Shown here piece after piece: positions 34,207 through 42,940 of a DNA stretch of 64,000 nt. Source of the DNA: Hymenobacter telluris (lineage in GTDB: Bacteria; Bacteroidota; Bacteroidia; Cytophagales; Hymenobacteraceae). How positions within the stretch are numbered: the first letter of the stretch is position 1; each line of letters begins with the position of its first letter. The stretch is taken from the NCBI RefSeq assembly GCF_017313265.1, contig NZ_JAFLQZ010000021.1:1-64000 (forward strand), written 5' to 3'. The notes beneath the pieces are model-generated. The model was not told the origin of the DNA and ran no database searches. It worked only from the letters and a program-made list of their open reading frames with translations. A program made the position numbers and the translations under genes.

Positions 34207-34947
34207 TCATTTGGTTTGCCAGAGGCGCCACCAGGGCAAATACGGCTGGTCGTGGTGCTCGTAGTGGTAACCGAAGAAGTAGCAACTCACAAAAGCCCAC
34301 ACGTGGTGGCGCAATTGGCTACGCGACTTATGCACGTTGTCGGGGGCGTGCTCACCGCGGTGCGGCAGGTAGGTTCCGAAAAAGAACAGCTGCAACGTAG
34401 CCAGCACTGCCGGCACCATCCAGAACGCAATAACATTGCCTTGCGGGAAGTACAGCTTTAGCACATTATAGGTGGCCGCCATTAGCAGCACTTGCCACAC
34501 CGTCACGTAGTTCCAGGCGAAGCGGGCAAACCACGGCAGAAACCCGGCGTGGTGGCCGTCATGAAAATCGGGGTCGTCGTCGGTGGCTACGTGGCGGTGG
34601 TGCTGATGATGCTTGGGCAGCATCCGTGGAAACCAGTTATAGGCAAACAGCCCCGCCGCCAGGGTACCCAGAAAATTATTCAGGTTTTTGTTGGCACTCA
34701 CTACCCCGTGCATGGCATCATGAGCCGTAATGAACAAGCCCGTATAGAGGTGCGTTTGCAGCAACACCAGCAGATACGGCCAGGGCGTGGCCCAATCGGG
34801 CTGATACCAGGCCAGCAGAAATGTCAGCAGCCCAGCCCATGCGCCCATAATCACCACTGCCACCACCACCCCCTTGGACCCCAGCGGCGCAGGCTTCACC
34901 CGCTTAGGAGAAACGGAATAACTGAGTGACTGAGTGGCAGGCGTCAT
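34207..34947 (-). CDS. crtW: Beta-carotene ketolase CrtW-like
   Basis: A 246-residue membrane di-iron enzyme of the fatty-acid-desaturase fold that adds a keto group at C4 of beta-ionone rings. Histidine clusters HDAMH (residues 76-80), HHQHHRH (113-119) and HYEHH (near 229) bind iron, and FFGYHYEHHDQPYLPWWRL closely fits the CrtW C-terminal signature. The several hydrophobic segments match the family. The nearby crtB, crtI, crtZ and ispH genes support a carotenoid role, giving ketolated carotenoids of the flexixanthin or astaxanthin kind; the exact product is inferred. Confidence 0.85.
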   Translation of the reverse strand: MTPATQSLSYSVSPKRVKPAPLGSKGVVVAVVIMGAWAGLLTFLLAWYQPDWATPWPYLLVLLQTHLYTGLFITAHDAMHGVVSANKNLNNFLGTLAAGLFAYNWFPRMLPKHHQHHRHVATDDDPDFHDGHHAGFLPWFARFAWNYVTVWQVLLMAATYNVLKLYFPQGNVIAFWMVPAVLATLQLFFFGTYLPHRGEHAPDNVHKSRSQLRHHVWAFVSCYFFGYHYEHHDQPYLPWWRLWQTK

Positions 34948-35002
34948 AAGGTGTAGCTACGAAAATCAGGCTTCAGGGGGCAATGGTCTACGTTTAGGGG
35001 CT

Positions 35003-35851
35003 TTATAGCGCCAGCAACGCATCACGCACCTGCTCCATCAGCCACATAGGCGTACTGGTGGCGCCGCAGATTCCCACCGATTGCCCTGGTTGAAACCAAG
35101 TGGCACAGATTTCCTCTACTTTGGAAATGAAGTGCGTGGCCGGATTCGTGTCCTTACAGACCTGGTAGAGCACCTTGCCATTGGAGCTTTTTGTGCCCGA
35201 CACGAATACCACTTGGTCGTACTGTCCGGCAAAGCGGCGCAGGTCTTTGTCGCGGTTGCTTACCTGCCGGCAGATGGTGTCGTTGGCATTGATCTGGTAG
35301 CCCCGCTCTTCCAATTCGCCTTTGATGCGGTAAAACGAATCGGTGCTTTTGGTGGTCTGGCTGTAGAGCGTGATGTTGGGCGGCAACTCGTGGCGCAACA
35401 GCTCATCCAGGCTTTCAAACACCACGGCGTTGCCGCTGGTCTGGCCTAGCAGCCCACGCACCTCGGCGTGGCCGTGCTTGCCGTAGATGAATATTTTCTC
35501 CTGCTTGTCGTAGCTGGTTTTGATGCGGTTTTGCAGCTTCAGTACCACCGGGCACGAGGCATCAATCAGCGTCAGGTTGTTTTCCAGCGCCATTTGATAG
35601 GTGCTCGGCGGCTCTCCGTGCGCCCGAATCAGTACGGCTTCGTTGCGCAGCTGCTCGAATTGCTCGTAGCCGATGATGCGCAGACCGCGCTTCTCCAGCC
35701 GCTGCACTTCTTCATCGTTGTGCACAATGTCGCCGAGGCAATATAAATAGCCTTGCTCATCGAGTAGGTCTTCGGCCATCTGAATGGCATAAATCACGCC
35801 GAAGCAAAAGCCGGAATTGGGGTCTATACGGACGCTCAGGTGGTGCGGCAT
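35003..35851 (-). CDS. ispH: 4-hydroxy-3-methylbut-2-enyl diphosphate reductase IspH
   Basis: Last enzyme of the MEP isoprenoid pathway, producing IPP and DMAPP from HMBPP with a 4Fe-4S cluster. The 282-residue protein has cluster ligands C16 (GFCFGV), C100 (DASCPVV) and C194 (TICRQVSNR), substrate-binding His in VHND, RAHGEPP and GKHGHAEV, and QTTKS. Length and motifs are normal. Located 55 bases from crtW, it places isoprenoid precursor supply beside carotenoid synthesis. Confidence 0.95.
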   Translation of the reverse strand: MPHHLSVRIDPNSGFCFGVIYAIQMAEDLLDEQGYLYCLGDIVHNDEEVQRLEKRGLRIIGYEQFEQLRNEAVLIRAHGEPPSTYQMALENNLTLIDASCPVVLKLQNRIKTSYDKQEKIFIYGKHGHAEVRGLLGQTSGNAVVFESLDELLRHELPPNITLYSQTTKSTDSFYRIKGELEERGYQINANDTICRQVSNRDKDLRRFAGQYDQVVFVSGTKSSNGKVLYQVCKDTNPATHFISKVEEICATWFQPGQSVGICGATSTPMWLMEQVRDALLAL

Positions 35852-35961
35852 AACGCAAGAATAACCGCAGATAGGGTCGGAAGGTTGCGAGGTTGTTGTT
35901 CAGCTGACAACATAAAGTAAAGAGTTAACGACAAATTCTGATATTTCAACGCCTGTTCAAC

Positions 35962-37161
35962 TCACATTCGCCGAAATACGCGCTGCCCTTCCAGGTCCCG
36001 AATCAGCTTTTCATCGAGCGGACTATCTTTCAATACCGCATTATCGAGCCAGAAAGCCGGGTTGTAAGGCCGGGCCATTACCTGCTGCAAATCCTTGCTT
36101 TTGCGGGGCACATCGGCGTAAGCGTGGCCCGGTAGCCGGGGCGTGTACTGATAGAAAAAGAAATTGGCGGCCACGTGCGTGCTGTCTAGTTTGCCGCTAG
36201 CCTGCCGCATTACTAGGTGGCACTGAGCCCGGGTGCTGGCCAAGCGGGTGAGCGAATCGGAAAGCGGCAAATAATCCGACACCACTCGAAACTCGTCGGC
36301 TTCAATCTGCATATCAGGCACGCCGTTCAAGCTCAGCAGCTGACCCGCCGAAAACGTCATTTCCCGGCGAAAAAGGGCAGCCGTTTGTCGGTCGATGTAC
36401 AGCAGGCCGCTCGGCGCAGCTTGTCGCACATCGGGTTTGGGCTCGAACTGAATAACAGCCAGTTCCCGCCCCTGGCTGGTTTGAATTTCCTTGAGCGTGA
36501 AGTCGAACTGCGCTAGAGCCTTCGGGCCAAGCGGAACTAGCAGCTTTTCACGCTTGGGTTGCCGGCTGAAGGTAGGCAGCACCACCCGAATCAAAGCCGA
36601 AAAATTGGTGAACGTGAAGCCGCCGGGCTGCACCGCATAGCGGCTCTCACCTAAGTCCCAGCCTTCAATCTGGCGGTTGTTGAACTTGACATCGTAGAAG
36701 GCATCGAAAAACTCGCAGTACGTGCCGTTGTTGCGGGTTTTCTGGCGGTAGAAGGCTTTGCCGTAGAAGGTTTCGGCGGCGTGCCGCAGCAGCTTGGCTG
36801 AAGCCCGTTGCACTAGTTCCCGCGCTTCGGCCTCGGGGTTGCGCACCCGTACTTCGGGCAAGGCCACGGCGCTGGTGGGCAGCCGGATGGTGAGCGGCTG
36901 GGCGAGGCTGGAAACGAGCAACGTAGTGGCGCCGTACCCGATGCAAAGCACCTCCAGCTGCTGCGGCAACGAGGCTACGCGCAAGCTGAACTCGCCTACT
37001 TCGTTGGTGGCGGTGCCCTGCTGGCTATCCTTTATACCCACGCTGGCATACGGCACTGGGCGGTTGCGTTCATCTATCACCCGGCCGGTTAGGGTGCTGT
37101 TTTGAGCCGCTGCCGCCTGCATGCTCAGTAATAAAACCCCAACCGTACCGCAGATTCTCAT
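35962..37161 (-). CDS. Carboxypeptidase-like regulatory domain protein
   Basis: A 399-residue exported protein: signal peptide ending AAAAQ, a carboxypeptidase-regulatory-like beta-sandwich (LTGRVIDERNRPVPYASVGI, residues 24-43, through EVGEFSLRV), then a long C-terminal region with beta-rich sequence and no recognised domain (GLLYIDRQTAALFRREMTF is characteristic of a family of uncharacterised Bacteroidota proteins). No plug or barrel is present, so it is not a TonB receptor. The function is unknown; it may be a periplasmic or surface protein. It sits between ispH and a TPR-like gene without evident link to carotenoids. Confidence 0.75.
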   Translation of the reverse strand: MRICGTVGVLLLSMQAAAAQNSTLTGRVIDERNRPVPYASVGIKDSQQGTATNEVGEFSLRVASLPQQLEVLCIGYGATTLLVSSLAQPLTIRLPTSAVALPEVRVRNPEAEARELVQRASAKLLRHAAETFYGKAFYRQKTRNNGTYCEFFDAFYDVKFNNRQIEGWDLGESRYAVQPGGFTFTNFSALIRVVLPTFSRQPKREKLLVPLGPKALAQFDFTLKEIQTSQGRELAVIQFEPKPDVRQAAPSGLLYIDRQTAALFRREMTFSAGQLLSLNGVPDMQIEADEFRVVSDYLPLSDSLTRLASTRAQCHLVMRQASGKLDSTHVAANFFFYQYTPRLPGHAYADVPRKSKDLQQVMARPYNPAFWLDNAVLKDSPLDEKLIRDLEGQRVFRRM

Positions 37162-37184
37162 TGGAAAACATGATCAATAAAACG

Positions 37185-37210
37185 AAAAAGCTCCCGAGCA
37201 GGAGCTTTTT
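37185..37210 (-). terminator. Terminator downstream of the TPR-like gene
   Basis: Perfect 10-bp stem AAAAAGCTCC / GGAGCTTTTT with a 6-base loop and T run on both strands, between the genes at 35962 and 37234. Confidence 0.8.
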
Positions 37211-37233
37211 CAATGCAAGTAACCAAACTGGTA

Positions 37234-37692
37234 CTACAACCGAGTGAGCTTCTGGGCATCGGCCTCCGACACGTGCCCCCTGTCTACCATAAAGCTGCGT
37301 ACCAACCCAAACGACTGGGCATCCATGCCCGACTTGGGGTGCTGAAGCAGCGTGTTCAGCAGAAACTGCCGGTCCTCGTCAACGTGCTGGCTTAGTCCTA
37401 GAAACGAAGGCAGGTTGCTTTCCACACTCAACCGCAGAAACCGGATTTCCGCGTTGTCGGAATCGAGTTTCACGGCCTGATCGAACTGCTTAGCGGCGTT
37501 CTGCACGTAGGTCAGCTTGTTGAACATGGAGGCGTCGCGGGCCCGGATGGCTTCGGCGGCAGCTTTATAGGCCAGCACTACGGCATCCTGGTCGCGGTAA
37601 GCAGCCATCAGTTGGTAGAACTTTTCGCCGGCTTCTTTGCTGGCGGCGGCCTCCTGATACTGGCGGCGCAGGTTGGAAACAGAATAGGGCAT
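37234..37692 (-). CDS. Helical repeat (TPR-like) protein of unknown function
   Basis: A 152-residue, probably cytoplasmic, all-helical protein; no signal peptide from the ATG at 37692 (MPYSVSNLRRQYQEA). The middle region (FNKLTYVQNAAKQFDQAVKLDSDNAEIRFLRLSVE, seen as two helices) resembles a TPR hairpin. An in-frame upstream extension to 37887 runs through repeat sequence and the crtB end and is rejected. The gene follows crtB on the same strand after 191 bases. No function is recognised. Confidence 0.7.
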   Translation of the reverse strand: MPYSVSNLRRQYQEAAASKEAGEKFYQLMAAYRDQDAVVLAYKAAAEAIRARDASMFNKLTYVQNAAKQFDQAVKLDSDNAEIRFLRLSVESNLPSFLGLSQHVDEDRQFLLNTLLQHPKSGMDAQSFGLVRSFMVDRGHVSEADAQKLTRL

Positions 37693-37696
37693 TTTG

Positions 37697-37727
37697 TCAA
37701 TTATGAATTGAGAAGTAAGAATTAAAA
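37697..37727. repeat. AT-rich junction repeat upstream of the TPR-like gene
   Basis: Contains CAATTATGAATTGAGAAG and AAGAATTAAAAA. It ends 4 bases before the ATG at 37692 and reads TTGACAAAATG into the start on the minus strand. Confidence 0.65.
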
Positions 37728-37883
37728 AGGGCCGCGCTGGAACCGGCGTAATTTTTAACTCTGAAAAGCCCGCTACGCAAGCAAAAGCAACTACATAACG
37801 ACGGAGATACAGCTTCACTAGGCAAGGAATTCGTGAGCGAATACATCGGCTTGCCCTTACGCTGCATAAGGCGAGCCAACGAT

Positions 37884-38726
37884 TCAAATAGCCCGCAGGC
37901 GGTAACGAAAGTACGAACCCATCAGCAAAAGCAGCTTGGTGTTATCGGGTACGCGCACACGCTCACCCAAAATCCGTGCCGCAGGCAGCTGCCTGATCTT
38001 ATGAAACAGCTTGAGATAATACACATACGCCAAATACACTCCCAGCTTGGCCGAACGTGGCAGCTGCATAATGCCGACGTAAGCGGCATCAAAATCGGCG
38101 CGGATATCGGCTTCTATCTCGCGTTTCACCGTGTCGTCGAACCGCTCGTAGCTTACACCAGGGAAGTAGACCCGGCCCCGGTCGTCGTAGTCGGAGCGAA
38201 TGTCGCGCAGGAAATTCACTTTCTGAAACGCTGAGCCCAGCCGCCGCGCCGGCTCCCGCAGTTGCTGAAACATGGCGTCGTTACCTTCACAGAAGATGCG
38301 CAAGCACATTAGCCCCACCACTTCGGCCGAGCCGTAAATGTATTTCTCGTACAACGACTGGTTGTAGCTCCGGTCGTCGAGGTCCATTTCCATACTGTAC
38401 AGAAAGGCATCAATGAATTCCCGGTCGATGCCATAGGCCCGCACCACGTCCTGAAACGCGTGTAGCACCGGGTTTAAGCTCAGGCCAATGGCCAGTGCCT
38501 CATCCGTCTGCCGCTTGAAATCGGCGAACAGCGCGGCTTTGTTGTGGTCGTGGAAGGTGTCTACTATTTCATCGGCCCAGCGCACGAAGCCATACACGGC
38601 GTACACCGGCAAGTGAAACCGCGCATCGAGCGTACGAATACCCAGCGTAAACGACGTGCTGTACCGCTGCGTGATGAGCTTGCTGCACGCGCGGCTGGTT
38701 TCGGTGAATAAAGCAACGTGGTCCAC
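37884..38726 (-). CDS. crtB: Phytoene synthase CrtB
   Basis: Condenses two geranylgeranyl diphosphates to phytoene, the first committed carotenoid step. The 280-residue protein has the Mg-binding DEIVD motif at residues 52-56 and the second Asp-rich motif NFLRDIRSDYDDRGRVYFP. The start is GTG at 38726: an in-frame TGA lies three codons upstream, so the frame cannot extend. Its 5' junction with crtI carries AT-rich repeats. It shares orientation with crtI and crtZ. Confidence 0.95.
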   Translation of the reverse strand: MDHVALFTETSRACSKLITQRYSTSFTLGIRTLDARFHLPVYAVYGFVRWADEIVDTFHDHNKAALFADFKRQTDEALAIGLSLNPVLHAFQDVVRAYGIDREFIDAFLYSMEMDLDDRSYNQSLYEKYIYGSAEVVGLMCLRIFCEGNDAMFQQLREPARRLGSAFQKVNFLRDIRSDYDDRGRVYFPGVSYERFDDTVKREIEADIRADFDAAYVGIMQLPRSAKLGVYLAYVYYLKLFHKIRQLPAARILGERVRVPDNTKLLLLMGSYFRYRLRAI

Positions 38727-38731
38727 TTTGT

Positions 38732-38767
38732 GTCAATTAAAAATTGAGAATTAAAAACTAAGAATTG
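38732..38767. repeat. AT-rich junction repeat upstream of crtB
   Basis: GTCAATTAAAAATTGAGAAT followed by TAAAAACTAAGAATTGG, ending 5 bases before the crtB GTG; nearly the same as the copy before ftsZ. Confidence 0.7.
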
Positions 38768-38830
38768 GCTGCTCTTGATGCGCGGTGTTTTTTCTTGACC
38801 AGCCAATTTTCACAGCAACTCTCAATACGT

Positions 38831-38863
38831 GCAATTTTTAACTTTTACTTCTTAATTTTTAAC
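38831..38863. repeat. AT-rich repeat overlapping the crtI stop
   Basis: GCAATTTTTAACTTTTACTT continuing CTTAATTTTTAAC. On the minus strand it encodes the last residues (VKN) and the TAA stop of crtI and faces the copy at 38732-38767. Confidence 0.65.
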
Positions 38864-40333
38864 TGGAAACTCCTTCTCCACTTCTTTGGCCACTACCTGG
38901 CCCGATATGAGCGAGGGCGGCACTCCAGGGCCCGGCACCGTTAGCTGGCCTGTAAAGTACAAATTACCAACCTTCTTGCTTTTCAACGACGGCTTGAGAA
39001 TAGCCGTTTGGCGCAGCGTATTGGCCAAACCATAGGCGTTGCCCTTGTAGCTGTGGTAATCCTGCTGGAAATCCTGGTGGGCGTAGCTGCGCTTGTACAC
39101 CACCGCGTCGCGGATGCTGTGGCCGCAGTGCCGCTCCAACCGGTCCATGATAAGGTGGTAGTAATGCTCCCGGGTTGCTTCGGGGTCGGGCAGGTTGGGC
39201 GCTACCGGTATCAGCAGAAACAGGTTTTCGGAGCCGGCCGGGGCCACTGTAGAGTCGGTGATGCTGGGCACACAGGCATAGAACAACGGGCGGCTGGGCC
39301 ATTTCGGCTGCTCATAGATTTCCTCGGCGTGCAAGGCGAAGTCCTCGTCAAAGAACAGGTTGTGGTGCCGGAGCTTATCTAACTTTTTATTTACGCCCAG
39401 ATAAAACAGCAACGACGACGGCGCCATGGTACGCTTATCCCAATACGCTTCGTCGTAGGTGCGCCACTCGGGGGCCAACAGGTGCTGCTCGGCGTGGTGG
39501 TAGTCGGCGCCGGCCACTACCACGTCGGCGGGGCGGAAACCGGCGGCGGTTTGCACGCCGGTGGTGCGGCCGTTTTCCACTACTATCTGCTGCACTTCCT
39601 GGTTGTATTCCAGCGTCACACCTTGCTCCTGGGCCAGCTTCACCATGCCTTCCACAATCTGGTGCATGCCGCCCAGGGGGTACCAGGTGCCCAGCGCCAG
39701 ATCGGCGTAGTTCATGAGCGAGTACAGGGCCGGCGTGTTTTCGGAGGTGGCACCCAGGAAGAGAATCGGGAATTCCACCAGTTCCAGCAGCCTCGAGTCT
39801 TTGAAGAATTTGCGCACGTGCTTGTGCATGCTTTGCAGCAAGTCCAGCCGCACGGCGTCTACTACCAGCCGCGGGTCGGCAAATTCCAGCAAAGAGCGGC
39901 CGGGCATGTGCACGAACTTACCGATGCCGACTTTGTACTTATAAGCGGCCTGCCGCAGAAACTCGTCGAGGCGGGCACCGCTGCCGGACTCGTACCGCTC
40001 GAACAACGCGCGCAGCTCACTCATGGCGGCCGGAATATCCACGGCTTCAGCGCCCTTAAAAATCACCTGGTAGGAAGGGTCGAGCCGGACCAACTCGTAG
40101 TAATCAGCCACTTTCTTGCCGAAGCGGGCGAAGTACTGCTCGAAGATGTCGGGCATCCAGTACCAGCTTGGGCCCATATCGAAGGTGAAGCCCTCAGCCT
40201 GAAACACCCGCGCCCGGCCACCGGGGCCTTCATTTTTTTCCAGAACGGTAACGCGGTAACCGCGCTGAGCCAAAGAAGTAGCGGCGGCCAAACCCGCGAA
40301 ACCAGAGCCAATAACTAGTACGTTGCTACTCAC
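38852..40333 (-). CDS. crtI: Phytoene desaturase CrtI
   Basis: FAD-dependent carotenoid desaturase that introduces the conjugated double bonds of lycopene. The 493-residue protein opens with a dinucleotide-binding fold (VLVIGSGFAGLAAATSLAQR, VLEKNEGPGGRARVF) and ends with the family signature NLYFTGQLTVPGPGVPPSLI. The start is GTG at 40333; no better ATG is in reach. A CATCTTTG sequence on the minus strand (40392-40385) could be its -7 element but lacks a well-spaced TTG. The 3' end is formed by an AT-rich repeat. It follows the ECF sigma gene after a terminator, so it probably has its own promoter. Confidence 0.95.
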   Translation of the reverse strand: MSSNVLVIGSGFAGLAAATSLAQRGYRVTVLEKNEGPGGRARVFQAEGFTFDMGPSWYWMPDIFEQYFARFGKKVADYYELVRLDPSYQVIFKGAEAVDIPAAMSELRALFERYESGSGARLDEFLRQAAYKYKVGIGKFVHMPGRSLLEFADPRLVVDAVRLDLLQSMHKHVRKFFKDSRLLELVEFPILFLGATSENTPALYSLMNYADLALGTWYPLGGMHQIVEGMVKLAQEQGVTLEYNQEVQQIVVENGRTTGVQTAAGFRPADVVVAGADYHHAEQHLLAPEWRTYDEAYWDKRTMAPSSLLFYLGVNKKLDKLRHHNLFFDEDFALHAEEIYEQPKWPSRPLFYACVPSITDSTVAPAGSENLFLLIPVAPNLPDPEATREHYYHLIMDRLERHCGHSIRDAVVYKRSYAHQDFQQDYHSYKGNAYGLANTLRQTAILKPSLKSKKVGNLYFTGQLTVPGPGVPPSLISGQVVAKEVEKEFPVKN

Positions 40334-40528
40334 AAATCACAGATTACGCAGGTTGAGGGCCGGTTTCACGGTGGCGAACAGGTGCAAAGATGGAATTTTA
40401 CGTCCAACAAGCAGCCCGCACCATCTGATGCCCCTTATGCATACCGCCAAGCTCGGCAGAGGTTTCCGCAAAGGCGCTGAATTCGTGAAATCAGCGGACA
40501 GCGCATCTTGAGTGGCTATAAACAAACC

Positions 40529-40567
40529 GGGCCGCGAACAGCGCCAAATCAGCGTCGTTCGCGGCCC
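40529..40567 (-). terminator. Terminator of the ECF sigma factor gene
   Basis: Perfect 11-bp stem GGGCCGCGAAC / GTTCGCGGCCC with a 17-base loop; on the minus strand it is followed by GGTTTGTTTATA. It lies 39 bases after the sigma gene stop. Confidence 0.7.
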
Positions 40568-40606
40568 GTGATACGCCCGGGGCGGGGTATACTCTCTCCC
40601 TATTCC

Positions 40607-41122
40607 CTACTCGCCGGGGGCGTATGTCTTCAGCGCATCTTTCAGCTCCTTGCGGGCAATGTGGATGCGGTTTTTGACGGTGCCAATCGGGATTTGCAGC
40701 TTCTCCGCAATTTCCAGATACTTATACCCAATGTAGTACATCATGAACGGCGTCCGGTAGTCGGCCGACAGACCGGCAATGGCCTGGTTGATATCCGTTA
40801 CTACGAAGTCGGAGGTGGCTCCGTTGTGCGTAATGTAGTTTTCGTCGGTGTTGAAATACTGGAAGTATTCCGTGCTGTCAATGTTGCTGTTGCGCTTCGT
40901 TATCTTATTGTAGTTGTTGATAAACGTGTTGCGCATGATGGTATACAACCAGGCTTTCAGGTTGGTACCAGCTTTGAACTTGTCTTTATTCAGCAACGCT
41001 TTCAGCAACGTCTCTTGCACTAGATCCTTCGCATCATCAGCGTCGCGGGTCAGGTTCATGGCCACGGGCTTTAGAGAGTAGGAAATCTTCTGTACTTGAG
41101 AGGTGAATTCCAAAGAGGTCAT
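40607..41122 (-). CDS. ECF-type RNA polymerase sigma factor
   Basis: A 171-residue sigma-70 family member with regions 2 and 4 only. Region 2: TRDADDAKDLVQETLLKAL and TNLKAWLYTIMRNTFINNY; region 4 HTH: YKYLEIAEKLQIPIGTVKNR. ATG at 41122 is the natural start; an in-frame extension to 41185 crosses the promoter. No anti-sigma gene is adjacent. It lies between a MerR/B12 regulator and crtI, as in other Bacteroidota carotenoid clusters, and recalls the LitR-LitS pair of Streptomyces in which a B12 regulator controls a sigma factor that turns on carotenoid genes. Regulation of crt genes here is inferred. Confidence 0.92.
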   Translation of the reverse strand: MTSLEFTSQVQKISYSLKPVAMNLTRDADDAKDLVQETLLKALLNKDKFKAGTNLKAWLYTIMRNTFINNYNKITKRNSNIDSTEYFQYFNTDENYITHNGATSDFVVTDINQAIAGLSADYRTPFMMYYIGYKYLEIAEKLQIPIGTVKNRIHIARKELKDALKTYAPGE

Positions 41123-41153
41123 ACTGTTTAGCTTTTCGTGGCAAAAGGTTAAA

Positions 41154-41185
41154 CAAATATACGAGGCAATTTGAAAGTCGGGCAA
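41154..41185 (-). promoter_or_regulatory. Promoter of the ECF sigma gene
   Basis: Minus strand TTG (41185-41183), 21-base spacer, TATATTTG (41161-41154), matching TAnnTTTG. It ends 31 bases before the ATG at 41122. Confidence 0.65.
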
Positions 41186-41424
41186 CGCCGAAGCAAGTAT
41201 TTTTCCGCCTGCTGCCTACCCTCTTACCGAGCACATGTTAAAGTACGAAGCACCTGATAATCAGCCAGAAAAACCTCGTACAAGATTCTGTTCTAATTGT
41301 GTTTCACTATCTCTTCACCTCCCGCCAAAATGCTCGACAAACCTAGCTTAGCTCCCGACAAAACCCGCATTTTACCGGGTAAAACGCAAGCTGTTTAACC
41401 CAGTATATCCGGGTTATTTTTTTG
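41186..41424. other. Non-coding stretch between the MerR/B12 gene and the sigma gene promoter
   Basis: No gene seen. Two short hairpins occur: ACCCG/CGGGT (41363-41380), followed on the minus strand by TTTTG and possibly a weak end of the MerR transcript, and AACCC/GGGTT (41397-41415) with a T7 run on the plus strand only. A binding site for the B12 regulator could lie here. Confidence 0.4.
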
Positions 41425-42327
41425 TTACGCGGGCGCTTGAGCGTGTTCTAGCTGATCAATTTTTTTTAAAAAATCGGTCATCAGCCGGTAGCGCATTGCG
41501 TTGGCGGGCAGTTGCAAGCCTTCCACGTGAGCTAGCGGCCCGTATAAATTTACCTCTTTGCTCGGGCATAGGTCGGCTAGCTGATCAACAAAATCTTGCA
41601 CCCGGTCGCGCTCCGGCACAGCCGTCAGCACGGTGCACAGGGCATAGGGCTGATAGGATTCGCATACAGCCTTTAGCTCGGCAATTGGCAAGTTCTGTCC
41701 TAAGTACAGCACATGGTGCCCCCGGAAACGCAGGGCGTAACTCATGAACAGCAGCGCCAACTCGTGCATTTCGCCTTCCGGCAGAAACAGCACCCAGCGG
41801 TGAGCGGCACAGGGCTGCACGGGGCATAGCGCATCAATGGCGGCCATCATTTTCTGGCGTATCAAGTTGGTAACCAAGTGCTCCTGCGCCGGATTAACGG
41901 TACCCGCCTGCCACATCACCCCTATGCGCTGCAGAAACGGGTATATCACATGGAGCATGGCAGCTTCAAAGCCTAGCTGATAAATGCTCTGGTTGAGGAT
42001 GTCGTTGAGTTGGGGCTCGTCCATGGCCAGCATAGACGCCAGCAAGCCATTTACCCGTTGGCAGTAGTTGTTGGTGTCTTCGTGGCAAGAAATAACCGCT
42101 TGGCATATCTCCTGCTCGGTGAGCTGCGCTATTTTGGAAATCCGGTAGCCACGACTGCACAGCGTGGCCACGTTTAGCAGGCGCCGCAGGTCACTGTCGC
42201 AATACGTTCGGATGTTGGTGGCGGTGCGCACTGGCCGCAGAATGCCGTAGCGCTGCTCCCAAATACGAATGGTATGCGCCTTAATGCCCGAAAGCTGCTC
42301 TAAATCACTAATTGAAAAATGTCCCAC
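41425..42327 (-). CDS. MerR-family regulator with cobalamin-binding domain (CarH/LitR-like)
   Basis: A 300-residue regulator: MerR winged helix (ISDLEQLSGIKAHTIRIWEQ, residues 6-25), a helical B12-binding cap (about 85-165) and a Rossmann-type B12 domain (about 175-290). It keeps the CarH fingerprint: W139, nine residues, then E149-H150 (W-x9-EH), and E186-M-H188, where H188 would be the lower cobalt ligand; the usual Gly three residues later is Ala. In CarH, adenosylcobalamin drives tetramer formation and repression in the dark and light breaks it. It lies 2 bases after crtZ and upstream of the sigma gene, so light control of carotenoid genes is likely. Confidence 0.88.
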   Translation of the reverse strand: MGHFSISDLEQLSGIKAHTIRIWEQRYGILRPVRTATNIRTYCDSDLRRLLNVATLCSRGYRISKIAQLTEQEICQAVISCHEDTNNYCQRVNGLLASMLAMDEPQLNDILNQSIYQLGFEAAMLHVIYPFLQRIGVMWQAGTVNPAQEHLVTNLIRQKMMAAIDALCPVQPCAAHRWVLFLPEGEMHELALLFMSYALRFRGHHVLYLGQNLPIAELKAVCESYQPYALCTVLTAVPERDRVQDFVDQLADLCPSKEVNLYGPLAHVEGLQLPANAMRYRLMTDFLKKIDQLEHAQAPA

Positions 42328-42329
42328 GG

Positions 42330-42851
42330 CTAGCTATTCTTTTCCACTGAGCGCTCTGCACGGGCAGTAGGTTGCCGCAAAATGCGCGTAGGTGCCGGCT
42401 TGCGCATAGCCAGCGTGAAGTAGCGCGGCGACACCCACAACAGCCCAAATTCCTCGGAATTGTCGCGAGTGGTGGCTTTGTGGTGCATCTTGTGGGCCAT
42501 GTTCAACGCCCGCAAATACGTGCTGCGCGACTTCCGCCAGAACCGCAGCCGCCCGTGAATCAGCACATCGTGCACGAAGAAGTACACACTACCATAGGTG
42601 GCAATGCCTATTCCCATCCAAAACCGAAAGTCTTTGGTTTCGGCGCCATACATAATGAGCAGCATCGACAAGGAGCCGTAGAACAGGAAAAAGAAGTCGT
42701 TGCGCTCGAAGTGGTGCGGGTGTCGCACGTGGTGTGAGCGGTGCAAAAACCACAGCGGGCCATGCAGCACAAATTTGTGCATGAACCACGCAATAAATTC
42801 CATCCCCAGAAAAGTAGCCGCGGTAGTGGCTACGGCTGCCGTCGTCGTCAT
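42330..42851 (-). CDS. crtZ: Beta-carotene hydroxylase CrtZ-like
   Basis: A 173-residue membrane di-iron hydroxylase of the sterol-desaturase/fatty-acid-hydroxylase fold that hydroxylates C3 of beta-ionone rings. His motifs: FMHKFVLHGPLWFLHRSHHVRHPHHF-type cluster (seen as FMHKFVLHG and LHRSHHVRHPHH), then FVHDVLIHGR and AHKMHHKAT. Four hydrophobic segments match CrtZ. It is directly upstream of the MerR/B12 regulator gene with a 2-base gap, so enzyme and regulator are almost certainly co-transcribed. Confidence 0.9.
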   Translation of the reverse strand: MTTTAAVATTAATFLGMEFIAWFMHKFVLHGPLWFLHRSHHVRHPHHFERNDFFFLFYGSLSMLLIMYGAETKDFRFWMGIGIATYGSVYFFVHDVLIHGRLRFWRKSRSTYLRALNMAHKMHHKATTRDNSEEFGLLWVSPRYFTLAMRKPAPTRILRQPTARAERSVEKNS

Positions 42852-42940
42852 AGTAAAAGCCTAACCAGCGTATAGAGCAGATGTTTGGTGATATGCCAGC
42901 GCATGCTCGCCGCAGTATCTTTTACAAAACAAGCTGCGCC

